This document shows positions 25,686 through 33,952 of a stretch of DNA of 40,734 nt, piece by piece (within the stretch, counting starts at the first letter, position 1; every line of letters begins with the position of its first letter). This stretch comes from Variibacter sp. (GTDB lineage: Bacteria > Pseudomonadota > Alphaproteobacteria > Rhizobiales > Xanthobacteraceae): positions 1-40,734 of the forward strand of contig JADGHE010000026.1 in NCBI GenBank assembly GCA_019689555.1, written 5' to 3'. Below the pieces are notes generated by a model, which saw nothing but the letters and a program-made list of their open reading frames with translations, had not been told where the DNA came from and did not search any database. A program made the position numbers and the translations under genes.

Positions 25686-26483
25686 CTAAGGCCGACGCGC
25701 CGGCATGCGCGCCATCGCCGGGCTGCGCACCGCGTCGGCGATGGCGCCGGCGAGCAGCTTGGCGACGCAGCCGTAGCTCCAGTCGTTCATGTGCAGCCCG
25801 TCGGGCGCGAGCAGCGCCTCGAAGGGCACGCCGTCGACCTCGTGCCACTTGCGCATAATGTCCCAGCGGCGAAACACGCTGACGCCGGCCGCCTGGGCGG
25901 TGGCGCGGATCAGCTCGACCATCGCCTGCGCGTGCGGCTTCGCCAGCACCTTCGGCGCATACTGCGAATCGATGATCACTACATCCGCGTGCGCGGCGCG
26001 CAGGCGCGCGATGCCCTCCCGGATCAGCGAGGCCTCGCCGGCCAGGCTGTGGTCGCGGAGCACCGCATTCGTGCCGACCTGCCACAGCACCAGATCCGGC
26101 TTCTCCGCGATGACGGCGGCATCGAAGCGGTCGAGCATCTGGCGCGCGTCTTCGCCGTTGGCGCCGCGGTTCAAGACGGTGATGGGTCTTCCCGGAAACC
26201 GCATGCGGAGCTCGGCCTCGAGGCGGCTCGGATAGGACATCGCCGGGGAACTCGCCCCCGCTCCCGCCGTCGACGACGAGCCGATCGCCACGATCACCAC
26301 CGGCTCGCCGGTGACCAGGCCGAGGGCCGTGCGACTCAACGGTTGGTCGAGCCGGGCAAGCTCGCCCGGCGCGGCGCAAGCCGGCGTCGACGCTTGCGCC
26401 GTCTGCGCCTGGGCGGGGGTGAGGACCGAACCGGAAAAGAAGGCGGCGAGAAGCGCGGCAGGAGCCCCGACGGTTCTTTTCAT
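25686..26483 (-). CDS. Exported SGNH hydrolase/acyltransferase, intact motifs
   Basis: A 265-residue protein with a signal peptide (about residues 1-26, ending PAQAQ). The SGNH/GDSL blocks are intact: block I AIGSSSTAG (nucleophile probably Ser70), block II NRGANGED (Gly107), block III VGTNAV (Asn139) and block V DGLHMND (Asp228 and His231). SGNH proteins act on acyl esters of envelope glycans, either removing or transferring acetyl or succinyl groups. Its ATG shares one base with the stop of the upstream paralogue (TGATG). With opgC in front, a role in putting acyl groups on, or taking them off, a periplasmic glycan is likely. The exact substrate is unknown. Confidence 0.85.
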   Translation of the reverse strand: MKRTVGAPAALLAAFFSGSVLTPAQAQTAQASTPACAAPGELARLDQPLSRTALGLVTGEPVVIVAIGSSSTAGAGASSPAMSYPSRLEAELRMRFPGRPITVLNRGANGEDARQMLDRFDAAVIAEKPDLVLWQVGTNAVLRDHSLAGEASLIREGIARLRAAHADVVIIDSQYAPKVLAKPHAQAMVELIRATAQAAGVSVFRRWDIMRKWHEVDGVPFEALLAPDGLHMNDWSYGCVAKLLAGAIADAVRSPAMARMPARRP

Positions 26484-27244
26484 CAGCGGTTGTCTTTCGA
26501 TGAGTTTCGATCGAGCTGGGCGGTATCGACGATCAGTTCCGCGAGAAGCTTGCCGAGGCAGTCATGGACCTTCTCGGCGATGCGCGAGCGGTCGCGACCC
26601 GAAAGATCGAACGTGCCGGTCTCGCTCCAATGTCTCATCACGGAAAAGCGGTCGAAGAGCGGCACGTCCTGCTGCTGTGCCACGGAGTGCATGGCGTCCG
26701 CGTAGGCCTGATCCGCAATCATGGTCTCGGTCCGCGGGCTGTACTGCATGTTCATGAGCACCACGTCGGCCCCCGCCGCCCTGGCCGTCGCGACGCCCTT
26801 CTCCAGCGTGGCGCGGAACTCGTCCGGGTCCACTCCGCGCATGGCGTCCACCGTACCGGTTTGCCATATCACCAGGTCCGGCTTTTCGTCGCGCACGAGC
26901 TGTGCGACCGCGGCCGCCATCTCCGCCGCCGTGCGCCGGCCCTTCACGTCCGTCACCACCTTGACGCTGGCCTGCGGCAGCCGGCTCGCGAGCGCGGCCT
27001 CGAGCCGCGCGGGATAGGCGCTGCGCGCGCCCTCGGGCCCCGCCAGGGAGGACGAGCCGGTGCCGATGACCAGGACGAGCAGCCGGTGGTCCTTCCGCAC
27101 GGCCGTCGGCACGCGCGCGAACTTGCCTTCGACGTGCGTCAGATATTCCGGCACCTCGCAGACATCGGGCTGCGCCTGGGTCTGCGCCTGCGCGTGCGCA
27201 ATGGCGAGCGCCGACATCGCCAGCGCTAGAAGAACGGTTCTCAT
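26483..27244 (-). CDS. Exported SGNH-like paralogue with degenerate active site
   Basis: A 253-residue protein with a signal peptide (about residues 1-20, ALAIAHAQA), paralogous to the next gene: both have an early mature Cys, a shared strand before block I and LVIWQ/LVLWQ before block III. Block I is kept (GTGSSSLAG, Ser65). The block II Gly is replaced by Val100, block III GTN reads GTV (130-132), and the block V Asp-x-x-His aligns with Asp218-x-x-Arg221. Loss of the His and Asn predicts a weakened or changed enzyme, possibly a partner or carbohydrate-binding subunit. Its ATG overlaps the opgC stop by four bases. The degeneration reading rests on my alignment by eye. Confidence 0.8.
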   Translation of the reverse strand: MRTVLLALAMSALAIAHAQAQTQAQPDVCEVPEYLTHVEGKFARVPTAVRKDHRLLVLVIGTGSSSLAGPEGARSAYPARLEAALASRLPQASVKVVTDVKGRRTAAEMAAAVAQLVRDEKPDLVIWQTGTVDAMRGVDPDEFRATLEKGVATARAAGADVVLMNMQYSPRTETMIADQAYADAMHSVAQQQDVPLFDRFSVMRHWSETGTFDLSGRDRSRIAEKVHDCLGKLLAELIVDTAQLDRNSSKDNR

Positions 27245-28404
27245 GCCTCGCCCCCCGCGAGGCTGGCGCCCGGCTTGGGCGGCCTTGGACCCGGACGCCG
27301 CCCATCGACGGCCTTGTACCACTGCAAGACGGCCGCCACCGCGACCATGATTAGGATACCGGCCCCGCTGAGCGCAACCTGCATCGCGATCCTTCCTGAG
27401 ACCTCGACCAGCACGAAATGGCTGGTGAAGGCCAGGAAGACCCCCAGGCAGAACGTCGCGAGCGACTGTTGGCCGCAGACAATCGCGGGCCGCAGCCAGG
27501 GGGATTCCAGGCCCGGCCAGTCCTTCGGGAGAACGCGGACGACGAGCACCGCGATCGACAGGAAGTGGATGAAGCGGAGGATGTCGAGGTTGGTCTTGTC
27601 GATCGGATAGATCAGCTCGGCCAGCCACTTGGGCATGAAGTGGGCGAGGCTCGGCACGTGCCAGGTGAGCGACACCGCGAACGCGAACACGATATAGGCG
27701 ATGGCGAGAGCCACCACCCAGTTCGACCGCAGCAGCGGGTGGAGCCGATGGAGCTCGCCCGCCCCGCACCAAGCCCCGAACACGAAGAGAAGCTGCCAGG
27801 CGAACGGATTGAAGTACCAGTATCCCGTCGGATACGCTGGGATGTTCCAGTTGAACCGCCACGTCAGCACGTAGAGGACGACGGCCCCCGCGAGCGCGAG
27901 CTGCGGAGCGCGGCGGATCAGCCAGAGCACCGGAGGAAAGCCGAGCAGGAGGATGATGTAGAGCGGCAGCACATCCATGTTCACCGGCTTGAACTTCAAG
28001 AGCAGCGCCTGGAGCAGGGTGACGTCCGGCTGCTGCAGAAATTCGAGGATGTTCATTTCCTCGGCGTAAAGCGGGTTCCTGAAGCTCGCGCCCACATAGG
28101 CGATCTCGGCCATGTAGATGACGAACAGGAACATGTGAGCCATGTAGACCTGCCAGGCGCGGCGCAGAATGCGAATGCTCGCGATCAAGGGACCGCGCTC
28201 GCGCATCGCCCGGCCATAGACGAAGGCGGCCGTGTAGCCGGAAATGAAAACGAAAATCTCGGTCGCGTCGCTGAAGCCGTAATTGCGGATGGTCACCCAG
28301 CTCACGATGTTCGAGGGGATGTGGTCGAGAAAAATCAGCCAGAGCGCGAGGCCGCGGAACAGGTCCAGCCGCAGATCACGCTCTGATGCGACGGCAGCAG
28401 CCAT
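27241..28404 (-). CDS. opgC: OpgC-type membrane acyltransferase
   Basis: A 387-residue polytopic membrane protein of the OpgC family (acyltransferase-3 clan), whose characterised members succinylate osmoregulated periplasmic glucans. The N-terminal signature is RLDLFRGLALWLIFLDHIPS (Asp27-His28), then FSDATEIFVFISGYTAAFVYG (shown broken: FSDATEIF, VFISGYTAAFVYG). About ten hydrophobic segments follow, with a basic Pro-rich cytoplasmic tail. I chose ATG 28404; a TTG at 28434 would add ten residues and has no ribosome site. No opgG or opgH is in the window, so the glycan acceptor could differ. It heads a coupled operon with two SGNH proteins, matching the two-component logic of known acyltransferase-3/SGNH systems. 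Confidence 0.87.
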   Translation of the reverse strand: MAAAVASERDLRLDLFRGLALWLIFLDHIPSNIVSWVTIRNYGFSDATEIFVFISGYTAAFVYGRAMRERGPLIASIRILRRAWQVYMAHMFLFVIYMAEIAYVGASFRNPLYAEEMNILEFLQQPDVTLLQALLLKFKPVNMDVLPLYIILLLGFPPVLWLIRRAPQLALAGAVVLYVLTWRFNWNIPAYPTGYWYFNPFAWQLLFVFGAWCGAGELHRLHPLLRSNWVVALAIAYIVFAFAVSLTWHVPSLAHFMPKWLAELIYPIDKTNLDILRFIHFLSIAVLVVRVLPKDWPGLESPWLRPAIVCGQQSLATFCLGVFLAFTSHFVLVEVSGRIAMQVALSGAGILIMVAVAAVLQWYKAVDGRRPGPRPPKPGASLAGGEA

Positions 28405-28567
28405 GACGCGACGATCTCGATGAGACGAACCCAAGGGCCGACTGTAGTGTCATCGCACCGCCTTGAGAATGCTCAACCGTCGGGCGGAGCGCCGACCATC
28501 CACGGTTGCATCCGCCGCGCGAAAGGGATTCACTGAGCGCCAGCCGCCGATTGAAAGCAAGCTTGCC

Positions 28568-28960
28568 ATGTACCGCGCCGTCACCCGCAACATCGAGGTC
28601 ACGGTCACGCCGGAATTCCTCGCGGACCGCTCCTCCCCCCAGGATGCCTACTTTTTCTGGGCCTACACGATCGAGATCGCCAACAGGGGCACCAAGACCG
28701 TCCAGCTGAAGACCCGCCACTGGCGCATCACCGACGCGCTCGGCCGCGTGCAGGAGGTGCGCGGCGCCGGCGTCGTGGGCGAGCAGCCGGTGCTGGGGCC
28801 GGGCGAAACTTTCGAATATACGAGCGGCGTACCGCTGCCGACGCCCTCGGGCTTCATGGTCGGCAGCTACGGCATGGTGGGCGAAGACGGAGAGCGCTTC
28901 GACATCGAGATCCCGGCGTTCTCGCTGGACGCCTTCGATATTCCGCGGATCGTGAACTGA
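28568..28960 (+). CDS. apaG: ApaG domain protein
   Basis: A 130-residue ApaG protein, a single Ig-like beta-sandwich. Bacterial ApaG has been linked to Co2+ resistance and Mg2+ efflux, and the related human domain binds polymerase partners; the biochemical role is unsettled. Family blocks are YRAVTRNIEVTVTPEFL, YTIEIANRGTKTVQLKTRHW (shown to its end), RVQEVRGAGVVGEQPVL and GETFEYTSGVPLPTPSGFM. I chose ATG 28568 to fit the standard ApaG N-terminus and length; an ATG at 28469 would add 33 residues. It diverges from opgC. Confidence 0.93.
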   Translation: MYRAVTRNIEVTVTPEFLADRSSPQDAYFFWAYTIEIANRGTKTVQLKTRHWRITDALGRVQEVRGAGVVGEQPVLGPGETFEYTSGVPLPTPSGFMVGSYGMVGEDGERFDIEIPAFSLDAFDIPRIVN

Positions 28961-29005
28961 GCCCTACCGCCGGCCGCCCGCGCAAGGCCTTGTCCGGCCG
29001 CGCGC

Positions 29006-29620
29006 TCAGGCGTGGCCGGCCTCGCTCGACAACATGGCGGGCGTGATGCCGATCTTGCGCAGCGCGCGCTCGTACTTGGTCTCGGCGTCGCCGCCGAAGA
29101 TCAGGTCGGGGTCCGCCGCGCAATGCAGCCAGCCGTTCTCCTGGATTTCGCTTTCGAGCTGCCCGGCCCCCCAGCCGGCATAGCCGAGGGCCAACACCGC
29201 ATTGGCGGGGCCTATCCCCCGCGCGATCGCCTTCAGGATGTCGAGCGTGGCCGTGAGGCAGATCCCCTCGTCGATCGGCAGGGTCGAATCCTGGATGAAG
29301 AAGTCGGACGTGTGCAGGACGAAGCCCCGGCTCGTCTCCACCGGACCGCCCTTGAGCACCTTGATGGCCCCCGCCTGCGGCGGAAGCTGGATCAGATCCG
29401 CCGCCGGGATCACCTCGAGCTGCACCAGGAGCTCTGCAAAGCTGATATTGGCAACGGGATGATTGACGACGATGCCCATGGCGCCCTCGGTCGAATGGGC
29501 GCAAACGTAGATCACCGAGCGCGCGAAGCGCTCGTCCTGGATCGTCGGCATCGCGATGAGCATCTGTCCGTCGAGATAGCCTCGCCCGGACGTGCTCAAT
29601 TTCTTGCGTTGCAGTCGCAT
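29006..29620 (-). CDS. YqgE/AlgH family protein
   Basis: A 204-residue member of the conserved YqgE/AlgH family (DUF179). No reaction is established; in some bacteria it sits near yqgF and in Pseudomonas it affects alginate. Diagnostic blocks are [21 protein letters not shown] (broken here: [21 protein letters not shown]), [44 protein letters not shown] and [17 protein letters not shown]. The N-terminal ~15 basic residues precede the conserved core and are common in alphaproteobacteria. It converges with apaG and diverges from the DsbD-like gene. Confidence 0.92.
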   Translation of the reverse strand: MRLQRKKLSTSGRGYLDGQMLIAMPTIQDERFARSVIYVCAHSTEGAMGIVVNHPVANISFAELLVQLEVIPAADLIQLPPQAGAIKVLKGGPVETSRGFVLHTSDFFIQDSTLPIDEGICLTATLDILKAIARGIGPANAVLALGYAGWGAGQLESEIQENGWLHCAADPDLIFGGDAETKYERALRKIGITPAMLSSEAGHA

Positions 29621-29650
29621 TGAGCAAGGTTATCCTGAACCGGCGTCATT

Positions 29651-29664
29651 GAAAACGCGTTTTC
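29651..29664. promoter_or_regulatory. Perfect palindrome between yqgE and the DsbD-like gene
   Basis: GAAAACG followed by CGTTTTC is a 14-base perfect palindrome in the 82-base region between two divergent starts, at 31 bases from one and 39 from the other. Its AT-rich flanks in a GC-rich genome make it a candidate operator for both genes. Confidence 0.4.
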
Positions 29665-29702
29665 TGTCGCTTTGAGGGCAGCCTACACCAAACTGAACGC
29701 GC

Positions 29703-30554
29703 ATGCACATCCGCCCGTTCCATTGCGCCGCTTTCGCCGCCGCTTTGTTCGCCGCGTCCTGCCTTGCGGCCGCGAAGGAGGCCCATGGGGCGGAGGCCTC
29801 GCCCTGGCAGCGGGGGCCCCATGCGGCCGTGCGGCTGATCGGGGGGACGCCTGAGCGCGGGAGCGAAGGGACGATCCGGCGCGCCGGCGTCGAGATCGCG
29901 CTCGATCCCGGCTGGAAGACCTATTGGCGCTATCCGGGCGATTCCGGCATTCCGCCCCGCTTCGATTTTGCCGGCTCCGTGAACGTGAAGGACGTGCAGG
30001 TGCTCTGGCCGGCCCCGATCCGCTTCTCGGACGGAGCCGGCACGTCGATCGGCTATGCCGGGCACGTGGTGTTTCCGCTCCGGGTACGCCCCCGCGACCC
30101 CGACGCCCCTGTGACCTTGCGGCTCAAGCTCGATTACGCGATCTGCGAGACGCTGTGCGTGCCGGCGGACGCTTCGGTCGAGCTTTCGCTCGACGGCACG
30201 ACGTCGCCCTACGACGACCTCATTCGCGCGAGCGAGGCCCGCGTGCCGCGCAAGGCGCGCATCGGCGGCGACGGGCCGCTGGCGATCGCGAGCGTGCGGC
30301 GCGAGAGAAGCCCGAAGCCGCGCATCGTCGTCGACGTGCGCACGCCGGACGGGGCCGAGCTGTTTGCGGAAGGTCCTGACGAGCGATGGAGCCTGCCCTT
30401 GCCCGAGCCGGTGGCCGGCGCAGCGCCCGGCACGATGCGCTTCGCCTTCGCGCTCGAAGGGCTGCCGGCGGGGGCCGACGCCGCGGGCGCGCGGCTCACC
30501 CTCACCGCAGTCTCGGCCGCCGACGCCGTCGAGGTGTCATTCCATCTCGACTAA
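29703..30554 (+). CDS. Exported DsbD N-terminal-domain protein
   Basis: A 283-residue protein with a signal peptide (about residues 1-30, AAFAAALFAASCLAAAKEAHG is its core, shown only to 20: AAFAAALFAASCLAAAKEAH). The mature part is a DsbD alpha/DsbC-type immunoglobulin-like domain (PF11412) with GWKTYWRYPGDSGIPPRFDF, IGYAGHVVFPLRV and YAICETLCVPADASVEL, whose two cysteines are spaced Cys-x4-Cys as in the electron-accepting pair of DsbD. It has no membrane domain or thioredoxin domain, so it may relay electrons from a separate membrane partner, or bind copper or a cytochrome-maturation partner. It precedes a peroxiredoxin gene by 90 bases, which hints at a redox role. Confidence 0.85.
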   Translation: MHIRPFHCAAFAAALFAASCLAAAKEAHGAEASPWQRGPHAAVRLIGGTPERGSEGTIRRAGVEIALDPGWKTYWRYPGDSGIPPRFDFAGSVNVKDVQVLWPAPIRFSDGAGTSIGYAGHVVFPLRVRPRDPDAPVTLRLKLDYAICETLCVPADASVELSLDGTTSPYDDLIRASEARVPRKARIGGDGPLAIASVRRERSPKPRIVVDVRTPDGAELFAEGPDERWSLPLPEPVAGAAPGTMRFAFALEGLPAGADAAGARLTLTAVSAADAVEVSFHLD

Positions 30555-30644
30555 ATCCGTGAGCGCGCTAATCTCACCGCGACAGCCGGCGCGCGGCCGA
30601 CCGCGCCCACGGCACCGACAACAGCCAGCACAGAGGACATTTCC

Positions 30645-31130
30645 ATGCCCATCAAGGCCGGTGACCGCATTCCCAGTTCGCGCTTTCGCGTCAGCACGCC
30701 GGAAGGACCGGTCTGGAAGACCACGGACGAGATCTTCAAAGGCAAGAAGGTGGTGCTGTTCGGGGTTCCCGGCGCCTTCACGGGCACGTGCCACAAGAGC
30801 CACCTGCCCGGCTACGTCCGCAATGCCGACGCCATCAAGGCGAAGGGCGTCGACATGATCGCGGTCACCGGCGTCAACGACCATTTCGTCTTCGACGCCT
30901 GGAAGGAGGCCTCGGGCGCGGACGGCAAGATCGAATTTCTGGCGGACGGAAACGCCGAGTTCGCCAAGGCGATCGACATGACCTTCGACGGATCGGCCAA
31001 CGGCCTCGGGCTCCGGTCGCGCCGCTATGCGATGCTCGTGGAGGACGGCGTCGTAAAGCAGATCTTCGTCGAGGAAGCGCCCGGCAAGGTCGAGGTGTCG
31101 AGCGCGGAGAACATGCTCAAGGTCCTCTGA
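30645..31130 (+). CDS. One-Cys peroxiredoxin (Prx5 family)
   Basis: A 161-residue peroxiredoxin reducing hydrogen peroxide and organic peroxides. The active-site motif is PGAFTGTCHKSHLPGY, with peroxidatic Cys49 in the P-x3-T-x2-C pattern; the invariant Arg is probably in GLRSRRYAML. Cys49 is the only cysteine, so resolution must use an outside thiol such as glutathione/glutaredoxin. Family blocks VTGVNDHFVFDAW and FLADGNAEFAKAIDM match Prx5/AhpE-type proteins. GAGGA precedes the ATG. A strong terminator follows the gene. Confidence 0.94.
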   Translation: MPIKAGDRIPSSRFRVSTPEGPVWKTTDEIFKGKKVVLFGVPGAFTGTCHKSHLPGYVRNADAIKAKGVDMIAVTGVNDHFVFDAWKEASGADGKIEFLADGNAEFAKAIDMTFDGSANGLGLRSRRYAMLVEDGVVKQIFVEEAPGKVEVSSAENMLKVL

Positions 31131-31235
31131 CGCGGCCGCGCCGCGGGCGACCGCCCGCGGAAGAAAGCGCTGCGCCGGGCCGCGACGCCCGCGAAGGCGC
31201 GAGCGGAGCGGATTGGAGCGAACCGGATCGAGGAG

Positions 31236-31270
31236 AGCCGATCCCGCGACCTGCGGGGTCGGCTTTTTCT
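31236..31270 (+). terminator. Strong rho-independent terminator after the peroxiredoxin gene
   Basis: AGCCGATCCCGC and GCGGGGTCGGCT pair over 12 positions (one G-T pair) around a five-base loop and run into TTTTT then CT. It lies about 105 bases after the peroxiredoxin stop and points in its direction; rnhA converges from the other side. The intervening ~100 bases hold no gene. Confidence 0.9.
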
Positions 31271-31301
31271 CAGGGATCCCGCTTCACTCGAAGCGGCCGA
31301 T

Positions 31302-31832
31302 TCACGCCGGGCGGGGCGGCTTCCGGCCCTGCGGCGCGGCGACCGCCTGGCCGTCCTTCTCCCCGCCCCCCGCCGCGGCGGCGCGCACGGCCGCGATCGC
31401 CTCGCGGGCGAGCGCGTCGGCGCGCTCGTTGAGGGCATGGCCGGCGTGGCCGCGCACCCAGTGCCAGCGCACGTCGTGGCGCGCCACCGCGGCGTCGAGG
31501 CGCTGCCAGAGATCGGCGTTCTTCACCGGCTTGCGGTCCGCCGTGCGCCAGCCGTTGCGCTTCCAGGTTTCGATCCAGCCGGTGATGCCCTGGCGCAGAT
31601 ACTGGGAATCCGTATGCAGGTCGACCAAGCAGGGGCGCTTGAGCGCCTCCAACGCCGAGATCGCGGCCAAGAGCTCCATGCGATTGTTGGTCGTGTGCAA
31701 CTCGCCGCCGCTCAGCTCCTTCTCATGGCCGGCCCAGCGCAGGACGGCGCCCCAGCCGCCGGGCCCGGGATTTCCCGAGCAGGCGCCGTCCGTGAAGATG
31801 CTGACGATCGTCTCCGGCCGCTCCCGGCTCAT
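31302..31832 (-). CDS. rnhA: Ribonuclease HI
   Basis: A 176-residue RNase HI cleaving RNA in RNA-DNA hybrids. The four acidic catalytic positions are visible: [11 protein letters not shown] (first Asp), the Glu in NNRMELLAA, the Asp in HTDSQYL and the last Asp in NERADALA; the catalytic-loop His is in VRGHAGH. The protein is about 20 residues longer than E. coli RNase HI because of a basic Pro-rich tail (GRKPPRPA). The ATG overlaps the thrB stop by four bases. The ispH-thrB-rnhA order is typical for Hyphomicrobiales. Confidence 0.96.
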   Translation of the reverse strand: MSRERPETIVSIFTDGACSGNPGPGGWGAVLRWAGHEKELSGGELHTTNNRMELLAAISALEALKRPCLVDLHTDSQYLRQGITGWIETWKRNGWRTADRKPVKNADLWQRLDAAVARHDVRWHWVRGHAGHALNERADALAREAIAAVRAAAAGGGEKDGQAVAAPQGRKPPRPA

Positions 31833-32794
31833 ACGGTGATTCCGTAGTCGCGCACCGCCTTCACCCGCTGGTGGAAGCGCAGCTTGCGCAGATATTCGAG
31901 CGGATCCTTCGGCCGCACCAGCGCGCCCGGCGGCACCTCGAGCCAATCGACGAGCCGCGTCAGCAGAAAGCGCAGCGCGGCCCCGCGGCAGAGCAGCGGC
32001 AGCGCCTCCAGTTCGGCCGCCTCGAGCGGCCGCAGCCGCCGATAGCCCTGCAGCATGGCACGCCCCTTGGTGACGTTGAAGGCGTGGTCCGGCTCGAAGC
32101 ACCAGGCGTTGAGGCAGATCGCCAAGTCGTAGGCGAGCATGTCGTTGCAGGCGAAATAGAAGTCGATGAGGCCGGAGAGCTGGTCGCCGAGAAAGAAGAC
32201 GTTGTCGGGAAAGAGGTCGGCGTGAATGACGCCGGTCGGCAGGTCGCGCGGCCAGTGGCCCTCGAGATGGTCGAGCTCGGCGGCGATGCACGCGCACAGC
32301 CCCGGCTGCAGGGCGTCGGCGCGAGAGCGGGCCCGCTCGTATAGCGGCCGCCAGCCTGCGACCGACAAGGCGTTCTTGCGCACGAGCGGGAAATCGGCCC
32401 CGGCGATGTGCACCCGCGCCAAAGCCTCCCCCACCGCGGCGCAGTGCCAGGCGGCGGGACGGCGCACCCACATCCCCTCGAGGAAGGTCACGAGCGCCGC
32501 GGGCCGCCCGGCCAGCATGCCGAGCGCCTCGCCGTCACGGTTCTTCACCGGCTGCGGACAGTTGATGCCGCGCTGGGCAAGGTGCTCCATCAGGCCGATG
32601 AAGAACGGCAGATCGTCGCGGTCGACCCGCTTCTCATAGAGCGTCAGGATGAAGTAGCCGCGGCGCGTGTGGACAAGATAGTTCGAGTTCTCCACGCCTT
32701 CGGCGATGCCCTTGTAGGACAGGAGCGGGCCGACGTCGTAATTTGAGAGAAAGTCGGCGAGTTCCTCGGCCTGAACGTCGGTGTAAACGGCCAT
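31829..32794 (-). CDS. thrB: Homoserine kinase ThrB (aminoglycoside-phosphotransferase fold)
   Basis: A 321-residue kinase phosphorylating homoserine in threonine synthesis. It is of the ThrB type with a choline/aminoglycoside-kinase fold, unlike E. coli ThrB of the GHMP fold. It starts [20 protein letters not shown], the standard alphaproteobacterial N-terminus. The nucleotide-binding loop region is [11 protein letters not shown], the catalytic loop [13 protein letters not shown] (catalytic Asp) and the metal Asp is in [10 protein letters not shown]. The gene is 8 bases downstream of ispH and overlaps rnhA by four, so the three are one operon. Confidence 0.95.
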   Translation of the reverse strand: MAVYTDVQAEELADFLSNYDVGPLLSYKGIAEGVENSNYLVHTRRGYFILTLYEKRVDRDDLPFFIGLMEHLAQRGINCPQPVKNRDGEALGMLAGRPAALVTFLEGMWVRRPAAWHCAAVGEALARVHIAGADFPLVRKNALSVAGWRPLYERARSRADALQPGLCACIAAELDHLEGHWPRDLPTGVIHADLFPDNVFFLGDQLSGLIDFYFACNDMLAYDLAICLNAWCFEPDHAFNVTKGRAMLQGYRRLRPLEAAELEALPLLCRGAALRFLLTRLVDWLEVPPGALVRPKDPLEYLRKLRFHQRVKAVRDYGITV

Positions 32795-32802
32795 CGGCGT
32801 CG

Positions 32803-33801
32803 CTATTGGGCGGCCTCGCCGTCGCGCAGGGCGCGGGGCAGAGGGAAAAACACGCCTTCGGTCGCCGCCGTGACGGTCTCGACGGTGACCGCATAGCGTG
32901 CCGCGAAGGCTTCGATGATCTCCTCGACGAGGATTTCGGGCGCGGAGGCGCCGGCGGTGACGCCCAGGCTCTGCAGCGGCCCGAGCGCCGGCCAGTCGAT
33001 GTCGGCGGCGCGCTGCAGCAGCACCGCGCGCGGACAGCCGGCGCGCTCGGCGACCTCGCGCAGGCGCTGGGAGTTCGACGAGTTCGGCGCGCCGACCACG
33101 ACCATCAGGTCCACCAGCGGCGCCACCTGCTTCACCGCCTCCTGGCGGTTGGTGGTCGCGTAGCAGATATCTTCCTTGTGCGGGCCGACGATGGCGGGGA
33201 ACCGGCGCTTTAGACACTCGACGATTTCGGCGGTATCGTCGACCGAGAGCGTCGTCTGCGTCACATAGGCGAGCCGGTCGGGGTCGCGGGGCACGAAGGC
33301 CTCCGCCTGCGCCAGCGTTTCGATGAGCGTCACGGTGCCGGCGGGAAGCTGCCCCATCGTGCCCACGACCTCCGGATGGCCGGCATGGCCGATCAGCACG
33401 ATATCCCGCCCCCGGCGGTAGTGGATTTCCGCTTCCCGGTGCACCTTGGTGACGAGCGGACAGGTCGCGTCGATGGCGAACAGGTTGCGGCGGGCCGCCT
33501 CCGCCGGCACCGAGCGCGGCACGCCGTGGGCGGAGAAGATCACGGGCGCCGCGGTGTCGGGCACCTCGTCGAGGTCTTCGACGAAGACCGCGCCCATGGC
33601 CTTGAGGCGTTCGACCACATAGCGGTTGTGGACGATTTCGTGGCGCACATAGACGGGCGGGCCGTAGAGGGCGAGCGCCCGCTCGACCGACTCGATCGCC
33701 CGCACCACCCCCGCGCAGAAGCCACGGGGGGCGCACAGCAGCACCCGGAGGGGTGGCTTCCCGGAGTCGCGCGGGGCGGGCATAGTCATGGCGGCGCACA
33801 T
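32803..33801 (-). CDS. ispH: 4-hydroxy-3-methylbut-2-enyl diphosphate reductase IspH
   Basis: A 332-residue iron-sulfur enzyme making IPP and DMAPP in the last step of the MEP isoprenoid pathway. Three cluster cysteines are visible in [14 protein letters not shown] (Cys29), [11 protein letters not shown] and the region [20 protein letters not shown]. His motifs VRHEIVHNR and SAHGVP, the Glu of [10 protein letters not shown] region and the NSSNSQRL block match the family. I chose ATG 33801 with GGCGAGG nine bases upstream; in-frame ATGs at 33789 and 33783 are alternatives and no conserved residue lies before them. It heads the thrB-rnhA operon and diverges from trcR. Confidence 0.96.
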   Translation of the reverse strand: MCAAMTMPAPRDSGKPPLRVLLCAPRGFCAGVVRAIESVERALALYGPPVYVRHEIVHNRYVVERLKAMGAVFVEDLDEVPDTAAPVIFSAHGVPRSVPAEAARRNLFAIDATCPLVTKVHREAEIHYRRGRDIVLIGHAGHPEVVGTMGQLPAGTVTLIETLAQAEAFVPRDPDRLAYVTQTTLSVDDTAEIVECLKRRFPAIVGPHKEDICYATTNRQEAVKQVAPLVDLMVVVGAPNSSNSQRLREVAERAGCPRAVLLQRAADIDWPALGPLQSLGVTAGASAPEILVEEIIEAFAARYAVTVETVTAATEGVFFPLPRALRDGEAAQ

Positions 33802-33860
33802 GGGGCCGGCCTCGCCGTCCTGTCAAGACAGGGCCTCCTGCCGCGTTGGACATCAGGAGA

Positions 33861-33878
33861 CCGAATGCCTATATTCGG
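33861..33878. promoter_or_regulatory. Inverted repeat in the ispH-trcR promoter region
   Basis: CCGAAT and ATTCGG flank six bases. It is the first of three successive inverted repeats between the two divergent genes and overlaps a TATATT-like candidate -10 for trcR. Confidence 0.35.
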
Positions 33879-33888
33879 GACAATCCCA

Positions 33889-33903
33889 GTCATCGTCGAT
33901 GAC
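33889..33903. promoter_or_regulatory. Palindrome GTCATCG-T-CGATGAC
   Basis: This is a 7-1-7 perfect inverted repeat, the second of three in this region, 50 bases before the trcR start. The compact form suits a DNA-binding dimer rather than an RNA hairpin. Confidence 0.4.
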
Positions 33904-33911
33904 TTGTGTGG

Positions 33912-33934
33912 CTTCGTCCGACGAGCGGACGAAG
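33912..33934 (+). promoter_or_regulatory. Leader hairpin just before the trcR ribosome site
   Basis: CTTCGTCCG and CGGACGAAG form a perfect 9-base-pair stem with a five-base loop, ending four bases before the GAGAGG ribosome site of trcR. In the mRNA it would sit beside the site and could modulate translation or stability. It has no T run, so it is not an intrinsic terminator. Confidence 0.5.
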
Positions 33935-33952
33935 CATAGAGAGGTATTCGCC

